A DNA stretch of 64,000 bases, from contig PCWG01000004.1 of assembly GCA_002787235.1 (NCBI GenBank), forward strand, positions 62,001 to 126,000, read 5' to 3'. The notes under the pieces were generated by a model. The model searched no databases, was not told the DNA's origin, and saw only the letters and a list, made by a program, of their open reading frames with translations. A program made the position numbers and the translations under genes. Source of the DNA: Nitrospinae bacterium CG11_big_fil_rev_8_21_14_0_20_45_15. GTDB lineage: Bacteria; Nitrospinota; Nitrospinia; Nitrospinales; VA-1. Of this stretch, positions 8,215 to 15,702 are shown piece by piece. Positions within the stretch are counted from its first letter, which is position 1; each line of letters opens with the position of its first letter.

Positions 8215-8793
8215 TTAGAAACGGTTTTCTATGCCCAGTGAAGCGATGAGCTTGTAGTATCCATAAATAATGAAGATGAAAAACACAATGATAATGATCT
8301 CGTGTTTGAAGCTGTGTTTGTGAAAAAACTCCCTGTCCCGATGGTGTAAAACGTCCATCAGTTCATCCGCAAATTGAATGGAGAGGAACGTTCCGGCCAC
8401 AGATAGCAATATCACACCCCAATAGGGAAACGGGACGGTAAGGATGGTGTGCAACAGTTGGGTCAGCACCGTGGTCTGGTAATATTCAGCAAAATAAAGC
8501 AGTGAAATCGTATTGATTGAGATGGCAAGAGCCCAGACAACCATTTCCGAAATCAGCATACGCACGCCAAATAAAAGCCGGAGTGGAAAGTCGATCAAAA
8601 AACCGGCGTCTGCAATAGGGGTGCAGAGCACGAAAAATGTCCATGTCAGCGCAGAAGCAATCCCGCCGGTCACGAAGTTGTATTGGTAGCTGAGGTAAGA
8701 AAAATAGCCCAGAAGCAGGGCGCAAAGCAGGATGAACTTGTAGACCACCTGTTGCTTGGGGTGAGTTTCTTTTTTATCGTTGAGGTCTTTCAT
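8215..8793 (-). CDS. Polytopic membrane protein of unknown function
   Basis: A 192-residue protein with a charged cytosolic N-terminus (about 18 residues) and about five membrane segments, at roughly 19-38, 43-62, 78-98, 118-140 and 162-184. A loop with DELMDVLHHRDREFFHKHSFKHE is strikingly rich in His and acidic residues and could bind metal, but that is inference. I recognise no family. The reading frame ends exactly where the FGE relic begins. Confidence 0.65.
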   Translation of the reverse strand: MKDLNDKKETHPKQQVVYKFILLCALLLGYFSYLSYQYNFVTGGIASALTWTFFVLCTPIADAGFLIDFPLRLLFGVRMLISEMVVWALAISINTISLLYFAEYYQTTVLTQLLHTILTVPFPYWGVILLSVAGTFLSIQFADELMDVLHHRDREFFHKHSFKHEIIIIVFFIFIIYGYYKLIASLGIENRF

Positions 8794-9255
8794 TCCCGGC
8801 GATCCGGTGTGCGCATCTGATACCCTCGTATTTTACTGTTCGTCGGGTGGGAATCCCGGCTCCAGGGCACTTGGTGCGCCAATAGAAGCCCGGGCATCCA
8901 GCAAAAATATCGAAAAAATGAGGAGAGACTCTTGCTAAACCAGAAGGGGATCATAACAATCCCACCCGGTACTTCTCTTTAGCATACAGCAAGCGCAGGT
9001 TGTGCGGGCAAAAATCGAAAACGCAAAACGTTGCTAACCTCGACTTTCGGCCAACAGGGGGTATTCTTTCGCCAGGAATTCATCCGGTTTTCCAGAAGAG
9101 CGTAAAAATAATTTTATAAATGGAAATCCAGCGAAAGTAGAAAAAGGGAATAAAACCCAAAACAATTTGATCCTTATTAATAGTAGCAATCCAATCAAAA
9201 AATTACGTAAGCACATGCTTAAATGAATTCAATCCAAAACAATTGAGGCTCAAAT
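8794..9255. other. 462-base intergenic stretch with repeat copy B
   Basis: No convincing gene. A 60-residue minus-strand frame (9034-9216) is very hydrophobic, but its C-terminal end lies within the repeat and it lacks a good ribosome site. The only structured element is repeat copy B near 9000-9067. Confidence 0.6.
9000..9067 (+). repeat. Dispersed non-coding repeat, copy B
   Basis: Carries TTGTGCGGGCAAAAATC, then AACGCAAAACGTTGCTAAC, matching copies A and C in order and spacing. The 3' hairpin is degraded compared with copy A. Confidence 0.7.
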
Positions 9256-9753
9256 ATGATTACTAAGGTTCACGGCGATATCCTTTTAAGCGAAGCGCAT
9301 GCAATTGCTCACGGCATTGCACCCCACGATCACTTTAACCAAGGCCTGGCACTGGCTTTGCGAGAGCGTTATCCTGCCATGGCGCAGGATTTCCGCCATT
9401 ACTGTTTTCAGCAAAATCCAAAATCCGGACATGCCTGGCTTTGGGCTGGCCCAGAGAAGGTCGTTATCAATTTAATGACACAGGAACCTGCCCTCGCCAA
9501 TCAGGTTCACCCCGGGAAAGCGAGCCTGAAAAATATCAATCATGCTCTTAAGGAATTATGCGGCATCATTGAGAAGGAAGAAATCAAATCAATCGCGTTG
9601 CCAAGACTGGCTACCGGAGTCGGGGGGCTGGAGTGGAGCGATGTCGAGCCGTTGATTGAAAAATATCTGGGCGACCTGAAAATCCCCGTAATTGTATACA
9701 ATTCTTATGGCAAAGATGAAAAAGCTATCGAGAAAAACCTCAAAACAGCCTAA
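9256..9753 (+). CDS. Macro-domain protein (ADP-ribose binding/hydrolase-like)
   Basis: A 165-residue protein made of a single macro domain. The N-terminal VHGDILLSEAHAIAHGIAP corresponds to the first strand and the Asp that contacts the adenine. ALPRLATGVGGLEW near residues 114-127 matches the loop that wraps the ADP-ribose diphosphate. Members such as TARG1 and the bacterial YmdB/DarG group remove or read ADP-ribose on proteins or DNA, or deacetylate ADP-ribose derivatives. No DarT-like toxin is next to it, so a toxin-antitoxin role is not supported. It overlaps the start of the following cytochrome gene by up to 38 bases in another frame. Confidence 0.8.
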   Translation: MITKVHGDILLSEAHAIAHGIAPHDHFNQGLALALRERYPAMAQDFRHYCFQQNPKSGHAWLWAGPEKVVINLMTQEPALANQVHPGKASLKNINHALKELCGIIEKEEIKSIALPRLATGVGGLEWSDVEPLIEKYLGDLKIPVIVYNSYGKDEKAIEKNLKTA

Positions 9754-10111
9754 AGGCGCGGTATCAAGTATCAAGCGTGTATGCTTTCTGCTTCTTTTAT
9801 CGGCTATCTGGTTCGCACTCCCACAGTTGAGTTCTGCGAGAGGACCCGATGTCTTGCGATATGGAGACACAGGGGATTATCCAGCAGTCCTGTTCAGTCA
9901 CGACGCTCATATGGCTACAGGACTCAACTGCGGAGATTGTCATTACAGTATTTTTCAGAAAAGAAAAGGTGATGCCGATAGCGATGGAGAAATGACGATG
10001 AAAACCCTCGATGAGGGGAAATACTGCGGAGAATGCCACAACAACGATAACGTCTTTTCGACCAAGAAGAACTGCGACCGCTGTCATGTCAAAAAAATCA
10101 TCGGCAAATAA
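9716..10111 (+). CDS. Triheme c7-type periplasmic cytochrome
   Basis: A 131-residue precursor. A basic N-region and a hydrophobic segment (about 23-37) form a signal peptide or anchor. Three CXXCH haem sites follow: CGDCH at 72-76, CGECH at 104-108 and CDRCH at 120-124. An upstream LFSHDAHM segment supplies His ligands, as in class III c7 cytochromes of the PpcA/nanowire-triheme type, which carry electrons through the periplasm. Start uncertain: ATG at 9707 or 9716, both inside the end of the macro-domain gene. The overlap suggests that gene calling here needs care, or that the two are coupled. Confidence 0.85.
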   Translation: MKKLSRKTSKQPKGAVSSIKRVCFLLLLSAIWFALPQLSSARGPDVLRYGDTGDYPAVLFSHDAHMATGLNCGDCHYSIFQKRKGDADSDGEMTMKTLDEGKYCGECHNNDNVFSTKKNCDRCHVKKIIGK

Positions 10112-10136
10112 AAAGAGGCACTGCCGGATTGATATA

Positions 10137-10156
10137 ACCCCTTTTTCAAAAGGGGT
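10137..10156. terminator. Hairpin downstream of the cytochrome gene
   Basis: ACCCCTTTT at 10137-10145 is the exact reverse complement of 10148-10156 with a tiny loop. It lies 26 bases past the cytochrome stop. No T-run follows on the plus strand, so efficiency as an intrinsic terminator is doubtful. Confidence 0.45.
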
Positions 10157-10226
10157 ACGCCTGAGTTCTAACTCCCACTCATTAAGCTGAGAGCTAAAGA
10201 ATCCGAACCCTCACCAACATGCAGTC

Positions 10227-10308
10227 AGCTAATATTGTGCGGGCAAGAATTGAGAATGTAAATCGTTGCTAACGTCGTCTTTTGGACAAAAGCTGACATT
10301 CGGCGATG
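10227..10308 (+). repeat. Dispersed non-coding repeat, copy C
   Basis: Starts with the same 20 bases as copy A, AGCTAATATTGTGCGGGCAA, then AAATCGTTGCTAACGTCG. It ends with an imperfect hairpin (TCGTCTTTT and AAAAGCTGA around GGAC). It abuts the 3' end of the HNH-like gene. Confidence 0.75.
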
Positions 10309-10313
10309 AGTAA

Positions 10314-11069
10314 TTAGTAACCAATTATAAGCTTTTCCAAATTATTGATCTGAAAAGAATGCTCCGTTTCTACTTGGATAACAATAGTCTGTTTGTTTCC
10401 TACAAACATAGGGTGATTACATGGAACTGGATTCTTTAAGATAGCTAGATTTGGATTGCTAAGGTGTATATGAGCAATTAAACCGTCCATATAAAATCGA
10501 TAAACCTCCCTTTTATTTGTGCCTACCTGTACCTGTTGCTTAATTGAGGCAAAATTATGTGTAGGTCCTTTTATAGGTAGTTGAATGAGAATAACCGGGA
10601 AGAAACTTAATTGATCATCTACTTCTCTAATAATGATTTTCCTTAGTCTTTCTATATCATTCAGAGTTAATTCAATTTCTTTAAATTCCGGTAGAGACGA
10701 TACTGCCGCTCTCCACAAAAGGCTTAAGAAAAATATTCTAATTTTTGTTGGGTCATTAAACTCCACAATTGCCAATTCAGAAATTGACTTAGTAGCAGGC
10801 TGTCTTATTTTATCACTTGACCAAAGCAACCCTAAAGCTCGTAGCTCTTCTATCGCATGGGAATCTATATCGGATAAATAATCTTCGCCTTCTCTTATAA
10901 CAATTGTTTTGTCATACCAGCTATCAGCTCTCTTGATATAGCGTTTGTCAATTGAAAGTGCAGGTTGAATAAATTTGTTTCCTAGCTTTGTTGGCCTTGT
11001 TAAAGCCCTTGGAATAATATGTGATTTTACAAATTTTCCTTGCCTACCAGTTAACTTGCATATCCCCAC
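10314..11069 (-). CDS. Orphan protein with HNH-like N-terminal motif
   Basis: A 251-residue protein starting at a GTG with a strong AAGGAG site (11077-11082) 7 bases upstream. The N-terminus, CKLTGRQGKFVKSHIIPRAL, resembles the C-x2-C/SHIIP start of a group of HNH-related proteins seen in phage and accessory islands. Only one Cys of the first pair is present, so zinc binding is in doubt. The rest has no motif I can name. The gene is visibly more AT-rich than its neighbours and borders repeat copy C, both consistent with horizontal gain. A nuclease or defence role is possible but unproven. Confidence 0.55.
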   Translation of the reverse strand: MGICKLTGRQGKFVKSHIIPRALTRPTKLGNKFIQPALSIDKRYIKRADSWYDKTIVIREGEDYLSDIDSHAIEELRALGLLWSSDKIRQPATKSISELAIVEFNDPTKIRIFFLSLLWRAAVSSLPEFKEIELTLNDIERLRKIIIREVDDQLSFFPVILIQLPIKGPTHNFASIKQQVQVGTNKREVYRFYMDGLIAHIHLSNPNLAILKNPVPCNHPMFVGNKQTIVIQVETEHSFQINNLEKLIIGY

Positions 11070-11332
11070 TTACCGACTCCTTGTAAAGTAAGATATTGCC
11101 CTTGTTTTGGGCAGTTAACTACCTTTAGAGAACATCAAAAGCAGCCCAATTTTAGAATTTTGATTAACTATACATATTTAGAACGAATACCTTGATTGGT
11201 TGCAGATTTCTTTCTTCACATTTTAACAATAAAAGGGAGAAGATTGGCCTGATTTACATATTCTCAGTAATGGCATTTTTGCTCTTCATGAGAATACCCG
11301 CTTTGGGTCGATTGTGGACACCTGCATTAGGA

Positions 11333-12343
11333 TTAGGGTGTCTTGGCACACCGGAAGCCAAAGCTGTTGTTGCGGACTTCTGGAGTGAAGAAGCTTCGGT
11401 TGAAGGTGGGTGCGCTCAATCCGCAACCGTAGGACAGGCAGTCGAACCAGGAGCCGCCTTTTAACAGCCGTTTGTCTTCGCCGTATTCGGGACGCATAAC
11501 GGTGTTGCCGGGGTGCGGCAGATAAAAGCTGTCCACCCATTCCCAGACATTTCCAGACATGTCGTACAATCCGTATGGGCTTCTCCCGTTGGGATAAGTT
11601 CCTACCGGCTGGGTCCCTGTGGAATAGTTGTAGGGGTGATTGGAGCGGTCCAGCTTCCACTCGTTGCCCCAGGGATAGATCAGCCCGTCTTCGCCGCGTG
11701 CGGCTTTTTCCCATTCGATTTCAGTGGGAAGTCGTTTCCCCGCCCATTTGCAATAATCATCGGCATCGAACCAGTTGACGTAGACGACCGGGTGATTTTC
11801 CTTGCCTTTGGGGATTTCGCCCTTGGGCCAGTGGTACGGTTTTTCTCTGGAAGTCGCTTCCGCAAAAATTTTATATTTGCTGTTGGTGATCTCATAAAGA
11901 TCAATATAGAATGCGTCGGTTCGCGCGATGTGTTCGGGGCCTTCGTCGTCCCATCTCTCGTTGGAGCCCATGATGAATTCTCCTGCGGGGATCAACACCA
12001 TATCTTCCAAACCGGGAGCGGTGTTCGATTTTTTCGAGGCCGGGGCTTTTTCTGCTTTGAGTTTGGGATGAGGGGTCTTATCTTTGACAGCGATTCTTTG
12101 CAGTGAAAGGTTTCCGAAGGGGCTGGACTGGGTTCGCTTGGGAATGCCGACGTGACAGGCCTTGCATTGCGGGCGTTCGGTGCGGTCGCGTTTTGCCTGT
12201 ATGATTTTTTCGGGATCGTGGCAGGTGCTCTGGCATTTTTTGCCGTTGTTTTCAGTGAGCTGGTGTTCGTAGGCCAGCGTGACTCTTGCGTTCAGCAAGC
12301 ACAGTGTCAGAACCAACAATTTGAGAAGATTGAAAGAGTGCAA
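11333..12343 (-). CDS. FGE-sulfatase (SUMF1) domain protein with N-terminal haem-binding motifs
   Basis: A 336-residue exported protein. The signal peptide is residues 1-24 (ending LAYEH). Next come two candidate haem c motifs: the rare CX3CH form CQSTCH at 37-42 and a canonical CKACH at 60-64. From about residue 110 (GLEDMVLIPAGEFIMGS) to the end (NSFGFRCAKTP) is a complete formylglycine-generating-enzyme fold with LPTEIEWEKAARG and DMSGNVWEWV. The pair Cys302 and Cys307, in GGSWFDCLSYGC, has the C-x4-C spacing of the copper-binding active-site pair of true FGE, which most SUMF1-domain proteins lack. The TTG start lacks a clear ribosome site. An oxidoreductase role in the periplasm fits; no sulfatase is near. 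Confidence 0.8.
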   Translation of the reverse strand: MHSFNLLKLLVLTLCLLNARVTLAYEHQLTENNGKKCQSTCHDPEKIIQAKRDRTERPQCKACHVGIPKRTQSSPFGNLSLQRIAVKDKTPHPKLKAEKAPASKKSNTAPGLEDMVLIPAGEFIMGSNERWDDEGPEHIARTDAFYIDLYEITNSKYKIFAEATSREKPYHWPKGEIPKGKENHPVVYVNWFDADDYCKWAGKRLPTEIEWEKAARGEDGLIYPWGNEWKLDRSNHPYNYSTGTQPVGTYPNGRSPYGLYDMSGNVWEWVDSFYLPHPGNTVMRPEYGEDKRLLKGGSWFDCLSYGCGLSAPTFNRSFFTPEVRNNSFGFRCAKTP

Positions 12344-12538
12344 GGGAAACTCGATGAAAAGTGTTTGATGTGTTTTTTAATGTGTGCTCAGTCCGTGCCT
12401 AAGGTTAACGGATGGGGCATATTGAGTCAAAGCCAAATATCATCTCGCGCGATTCCATCTGTACTCTGATTTTACAAACGAAACGGTACCGGATTCAATC
12501 CGCAAAAGCTGTGACCGAAGATAAGGAATGAACTTTTT

Positions 12539-13381
12539 ATGATGGAATGGAGATTGATCTGCGACGGCCCTATGGCGGGTCCGGTGAATATGGCAACCGA
12601 TCGTGCGCTTTTGCAGGCCTGCAACGAAGGGATTTCCGGTCCCACGTTTCGGATTTACGGCTGGGCGGGAACGGCGGTCACTCTGGGTTATGCTCAGGAA
12701 GAAAAAGGCCAGATCAACAGCGAGCTTTGTCAAAGACTGAATATTCCCATCAGCCGCCGTCCGACCGGGGGGCGCGCGATGGCGCATCAAAACGAATTGA
12801 CCTACAGTCTGACCGTACCCATCCCGCACGAGCAATTCCCCTCCAGTCTCAAAGGAGCCTATGCGGTGGTGGCGACGGCGGTCGAGAAATCCCTGCAACT
12901 TCTGGGAGTCAAAAACACCCCTCATGCCCCGCGCTCGACAAAGAAGACAGAGGGTAAGGAAAAATTTCGCTCTCCGGCCTGTTTCGCACATTTGAACGGA
13001 CATGAAGTTGCGGTGCAGGGAAAAAAACTGACAGGCGGGGCGCAACGGCGCCTGAAAGGGGCTTTTTTACAGCAAGGATCGATTCTGCTGGATTGTGATC
13101 GGGAATTTACGAATTCGTTGTTTGAGTTCCCCGATCTCCAGACGAGAGAAAGAAATCTTGAGATTTTGAGGGAGCAAACCATCAGCCTGCGTGAATTGTT
13201 AGGAATCGAAATTCCTTTTGAGCTGGCCGCCGGAGTATTCAAAAAAGGTTTCTCGGAGACCTTTCCCGGTCGCTGGCAGGAAAAAGGTTTGAGCGCAAGA
13301 GAGATCAGCTTGCGCGATGCTCTTGTAGAGGATAAAGGACCGGGAATCTCGCGCAGAGTCCTGGATGACGCCATAAAATAA
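12539..13381 (+). CDS. Lipoate-protein ligase/octanoyltransferase family protein
   Basis: A 280-residue member of the BPL/LplA/LipB superfamily, which attaches lipoate or octanoate to lysines of the H-protein and 2-oxoacid dehydrogenase E2 subunits. Visible motifs: the RRPTGGRAMAHQNELTYSL segment (acyl-AMP or substrate binding), and HLNGHEVAVQGKKLTGGAQ with the conserved Lys162/163. The length and lack of a long C-terminal accessory domain resemble LipM-type octanoyltransferases, so either activity is possible. A single Cys precedes the HLNGHE segment (SPACFAH), as in LipM. AAGGA lies about 10 bases before the ATG-ATG start. Confidence 0.82.
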   Translation: MMEWRLICDGPMAGPVNMATDRALLQACNEGISGPTFRIYGWAGTAVTLGYAQEEKGQINSELCQRLNIPISRRPTGGRAMAHQNELTYSLTVPIPHEQFPSSLKGAYAVVATAVEKSLQLLGVKNTPHAPRSTKKTEGKEKFRSPACFAHLNGHEVAVQGKKLTGGAQRRLKGAFLQQGSILLDCDREFTNSLFEFPDLQTRERNLEILREQTISLRELLGIEIPFELAAGVFKKGFSETFPGRWQEKGLSAREISLRDALVEDKGPGISRRVLDDAIK

Positions 13382-13652
13382 AAGTGCTGAATTTTTCTTT
13401 TTGAGCGGGTAGAACCTCGGAATGGATATGGAAGTTTGTCTTTAGAAACTGGCAAAGGTCCATCATTTTGCGGGTCTATTCGTTGCCGTTTGGCGGGCGG
13501 CTTGTGTTACCATGAGGTTTTAAAAGACACCGCTTTCTGTGTTAGCTTGTATGAAAATCCTGCGTGAGGATTTTTGGAATTGGAATCGGAGAACCGCTTG
13601 CTAAAGCATCTCTGATGCATCGCTTATCAATTTGAGAAAAGTTTGGATTTGC

Positions 13653-14915
13653 ATGTTTCCTAGAAGGGTCGTTATCACAGGATTAGGTGCCATGAGCCCT
13701 AATGGGAATGGAATCAAAAATTTCTGGCGCAATACCTGCGAGGGGAAAAGCGGTGTCGACCGAATCCGTTGTTTTGATCCTGGTGAATTGTCTTGCCAGA
13801 TTGCGGGAGAGGTCAAAGATTTTGACCCCACTGAGCTTTATTCGCGGGGTGATCTCAACAAATTGCCGCGCGCCGTGCCTTTGGCCATTGCCTCTGCAAC
13901 CGAGGCCTTGAAGGATGCGGGAATTGATCTTGCTGATTTCAGCGAAGAAGATTTTGAAAGTCTGGGCGTTCTGGTCGGGAGCGGTGGTGCCGGCTTTGAT
14001 TTTTCCGAGAAACAATTTGAAATTTATTTCACCGGAAGCAAACATAAAATCAGTCCCTACGCCATTTCCAACTCACTGGTGGGGATGCTTTCCAGCGAAA
14101 TCTCGATGTATTTCGGGTTGATGGGTCGAAGCCACGTGATCGCCAATGGTTGTGCGAGTTCGACCGATGCCATGGGTTACGCGTTTAACGCAATTCGGTT
14201 CGGACAAGAAGACTGGTTCCTGTCGGGTGGCGTGGAGGCCTGCGTGACCCCCGCGATGATGTGTGGATTCCAGCGCATGAAGGTCAATCCCATTCACTTC
14301 AACGATGACCCCACACGTGGATCGCGTCCTTTCAATAAGGATCGGGAAGGCTTTGTGCTGGGGGAGGGAAGCTGGATGCTGGTTCTGGAAGAACTGGAAC
14401 ATGCCAAGCGTCGACGCGCACCGATCTATGCAGAAATCATTGGTTACGGTTCGACCTGCGACGCTTATCATCGCGTTGCGATCATGCCCGATGGCAAGCA
14501 ATCGACCCGCGCCCTCACTCTGGCGATGAAGGATGCAAAGGTCGATAAAAACGATGTGCAATATATCAACCTGCACGGCACCTCAACGGAATTGAACGAC
14601 CGCATCGAAACGATGGCGGTCAAACAGGCATTCAATGGCCGCAATGTTCCAGCGAGTTCCACCAAATCCATGGTTGGGCATCCGCAGGGAGCTTCGGGTG
14701 CATTGGGTGTCACGGTGACCGCGCTGACGCTGAAAAACGGATTCATGACGCCGACCATCAATCAGGAAAATCCGGACCCGGAATGTGACATGGATTACAT
14801 TGCCAATCAAGGGCGTGAGGCAAACGTTGATATTGCGATCAGCAATTGCATATCGTTCGGATCAAAAAACTCGGCACTTGTTTTGAAAAAATGGGCGGAT
14901 GGAGCAAATTCATGA
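13653..14915 (+). CDS. Beta-ketoacyl-ACP synthase II-like enzyme
   Basis: A 420-residue condensing enzyme of the FabF family; it joins malonyl-ACP to an acyl-ACP in fatty acid or related acyl-chain synthesis. The catalytic triad is visible: Cys167 in NGCASSTDA, His308 in NLHGTSTE and His343 in VGHPQGASGA. The ATG at 13653 is chosen because VVITGLG directly follows, as in FabF. No ACP, FabD or FabG gene is adjacent, so it may serve a specialised lipid rather than the core pathway. A DUF1318 lipoprotein gene follows. Confidence 0.88.
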   Translation: MFPRRVVITGLGAMSPNGNGIKNFWRNTCEGKSGVDRIRCFDPGELSCQIAGEVKDFDPTELYSRGDLNKLPRAVPLAIASATEALKDAGIDLADFSEEDFESLGVLVGSGGAGFDFSEKQFEIYFTGSKHKISPYAISNSLVGMLSSEISMYFGLMGRSHVIANGCASSTDAMGYAFNAIRFGQEDWFLSGGVEACVTPAMMCGFQRMKVNPIHFNDDPTRGSRPFNKDREGFVLGEGSWMLVLEELEHAKRRRAPIYAEIIGYGSTCDAYHRVAIMPDGKQSTRALTLAMKDAKVDKNDVQYINLHGTSTELNDRIETMAVKQAFNGRNVPASSTKSMVGHPQGASGALGVTVTALTLKNGFMTPTINQENPDPECDMDYIANQGREANVDIAISNCISFGSKNSALVLKKWADGANS

Positions 14916-14998
14916 GGGCGACAATACACTTGAAGAAAAGAGTTCAGGGTTGCTGATAATGTAAGGAAAGTTTTTGCATTTTTAACCGGGTGCTAATT

Positions 14999-15577
14999 AT
15001 GGAAATTAAAAAAATATCAGTCAGCGTTTTTATGTTGCTCATCCTTTCCGCTTGCGGCGGACCCTTGGTGTCGGTTGATGTGACGGTGGTCGATCAGAAG
15101 ACCGCGCTGGAAAATCAAATCCTCGGGAGTTACGAAGAAATTGGCAACGACATGGCACTTCTGGCTTCCGTTCGTTCGGTGGATGAAGAGGGGGCGTTGA
15201 TAACCGTTGCCGAAATTCCCAAGGGAAAAAAAGAAGCGATTCGCGCCCGGCAGAGGCAAGAGTTCAATCATGACGATATCCAGATGTTCAAAAAAGAATC
15301 CTGTGCCGGAGAAGGCAACGATGGATTGGTCGCCCTGTTGGCGATTCAATGCACGAAAAAAGACGATCCCAAATTTGTCGAATTCGCCAAGGCGATCATA
15401 GAGGAAGAAAACAAAAGCCGGCTCATCATCCTGCAAAGGATCATCGACACAAACGAAAATTTTGCAAAAGACGACATGCCCAAAGTCCAGAAAGTTTTTG
15501 CTGGACTCAATCGCGACAAAGCCCTCTCTGGTGAATGGATCCAACTGGAAACGGGTCAATGGCAAGTCAAAAAATAA
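14999..15577 (+). CDS. DUF1318 (YdbL-like) lipoprotein
   Basis: A 192-residue protein. The signal ends in a lipobox LSAC, so Cys19 is probably lipidated. The mature N-terminus VDVTVVDQKTALENQILGSY matches the DUF1318 start, a family of envelope proteins usually found with YdbH/YnbE, which link the inner and outer membranes. Neither partner is visible here. The remainder is charged and helical, ending in a Trp-containing GEWIQLETGQWQ segment. ATG at 14999 is favoured over GTG at 14990. Confidence 0.75.
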   Translation: MEIKKISVSVFMLLILSACGGPLVSVDVTVVDQKTALENQILGSYEEIGNDMALLASVRSVDEEGALITVAEIPKGKKEAIRARQRQEFNHDDIQMFKKESCAGEGNDGLVALLAIQCTKKDDPKFVEFAKAIIEEENKSRLIILQRIIDTNENFAKDDMPKVQKVFAGLNRDKALSGEWIQLETGQWQVKK

Positions 15578-15702
15578 CTTGCACAAAGCGCGGGAGTGAA
15601 TCTGTCGGTATTTTTTGTAGCGTCTGTTGCGTGCTTCGGGCAATGGCCCAACCTTTTCGCGGGGAATGATTCCTGCTTCCACAATTTCCTCTTTGCAAAT
15701 CA

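Noticed and set aside
9034-9216. 60-residue hydrophobic minus-strand frame
   Set aside because: Its C-terminal end lies in repeat copy B and there is no good ribosome site, so it is more likely chance.
9256-9753. DarTG-type toxin-antitoxin system
   Set aside because: There is no DarT-like ADP-ribosyltransferase gene next to the macro-domain gene.
7198-10308. CRISPR array
   Set aside because: The three repeat copies are more than a kilobase apart and lack uniform spacers.
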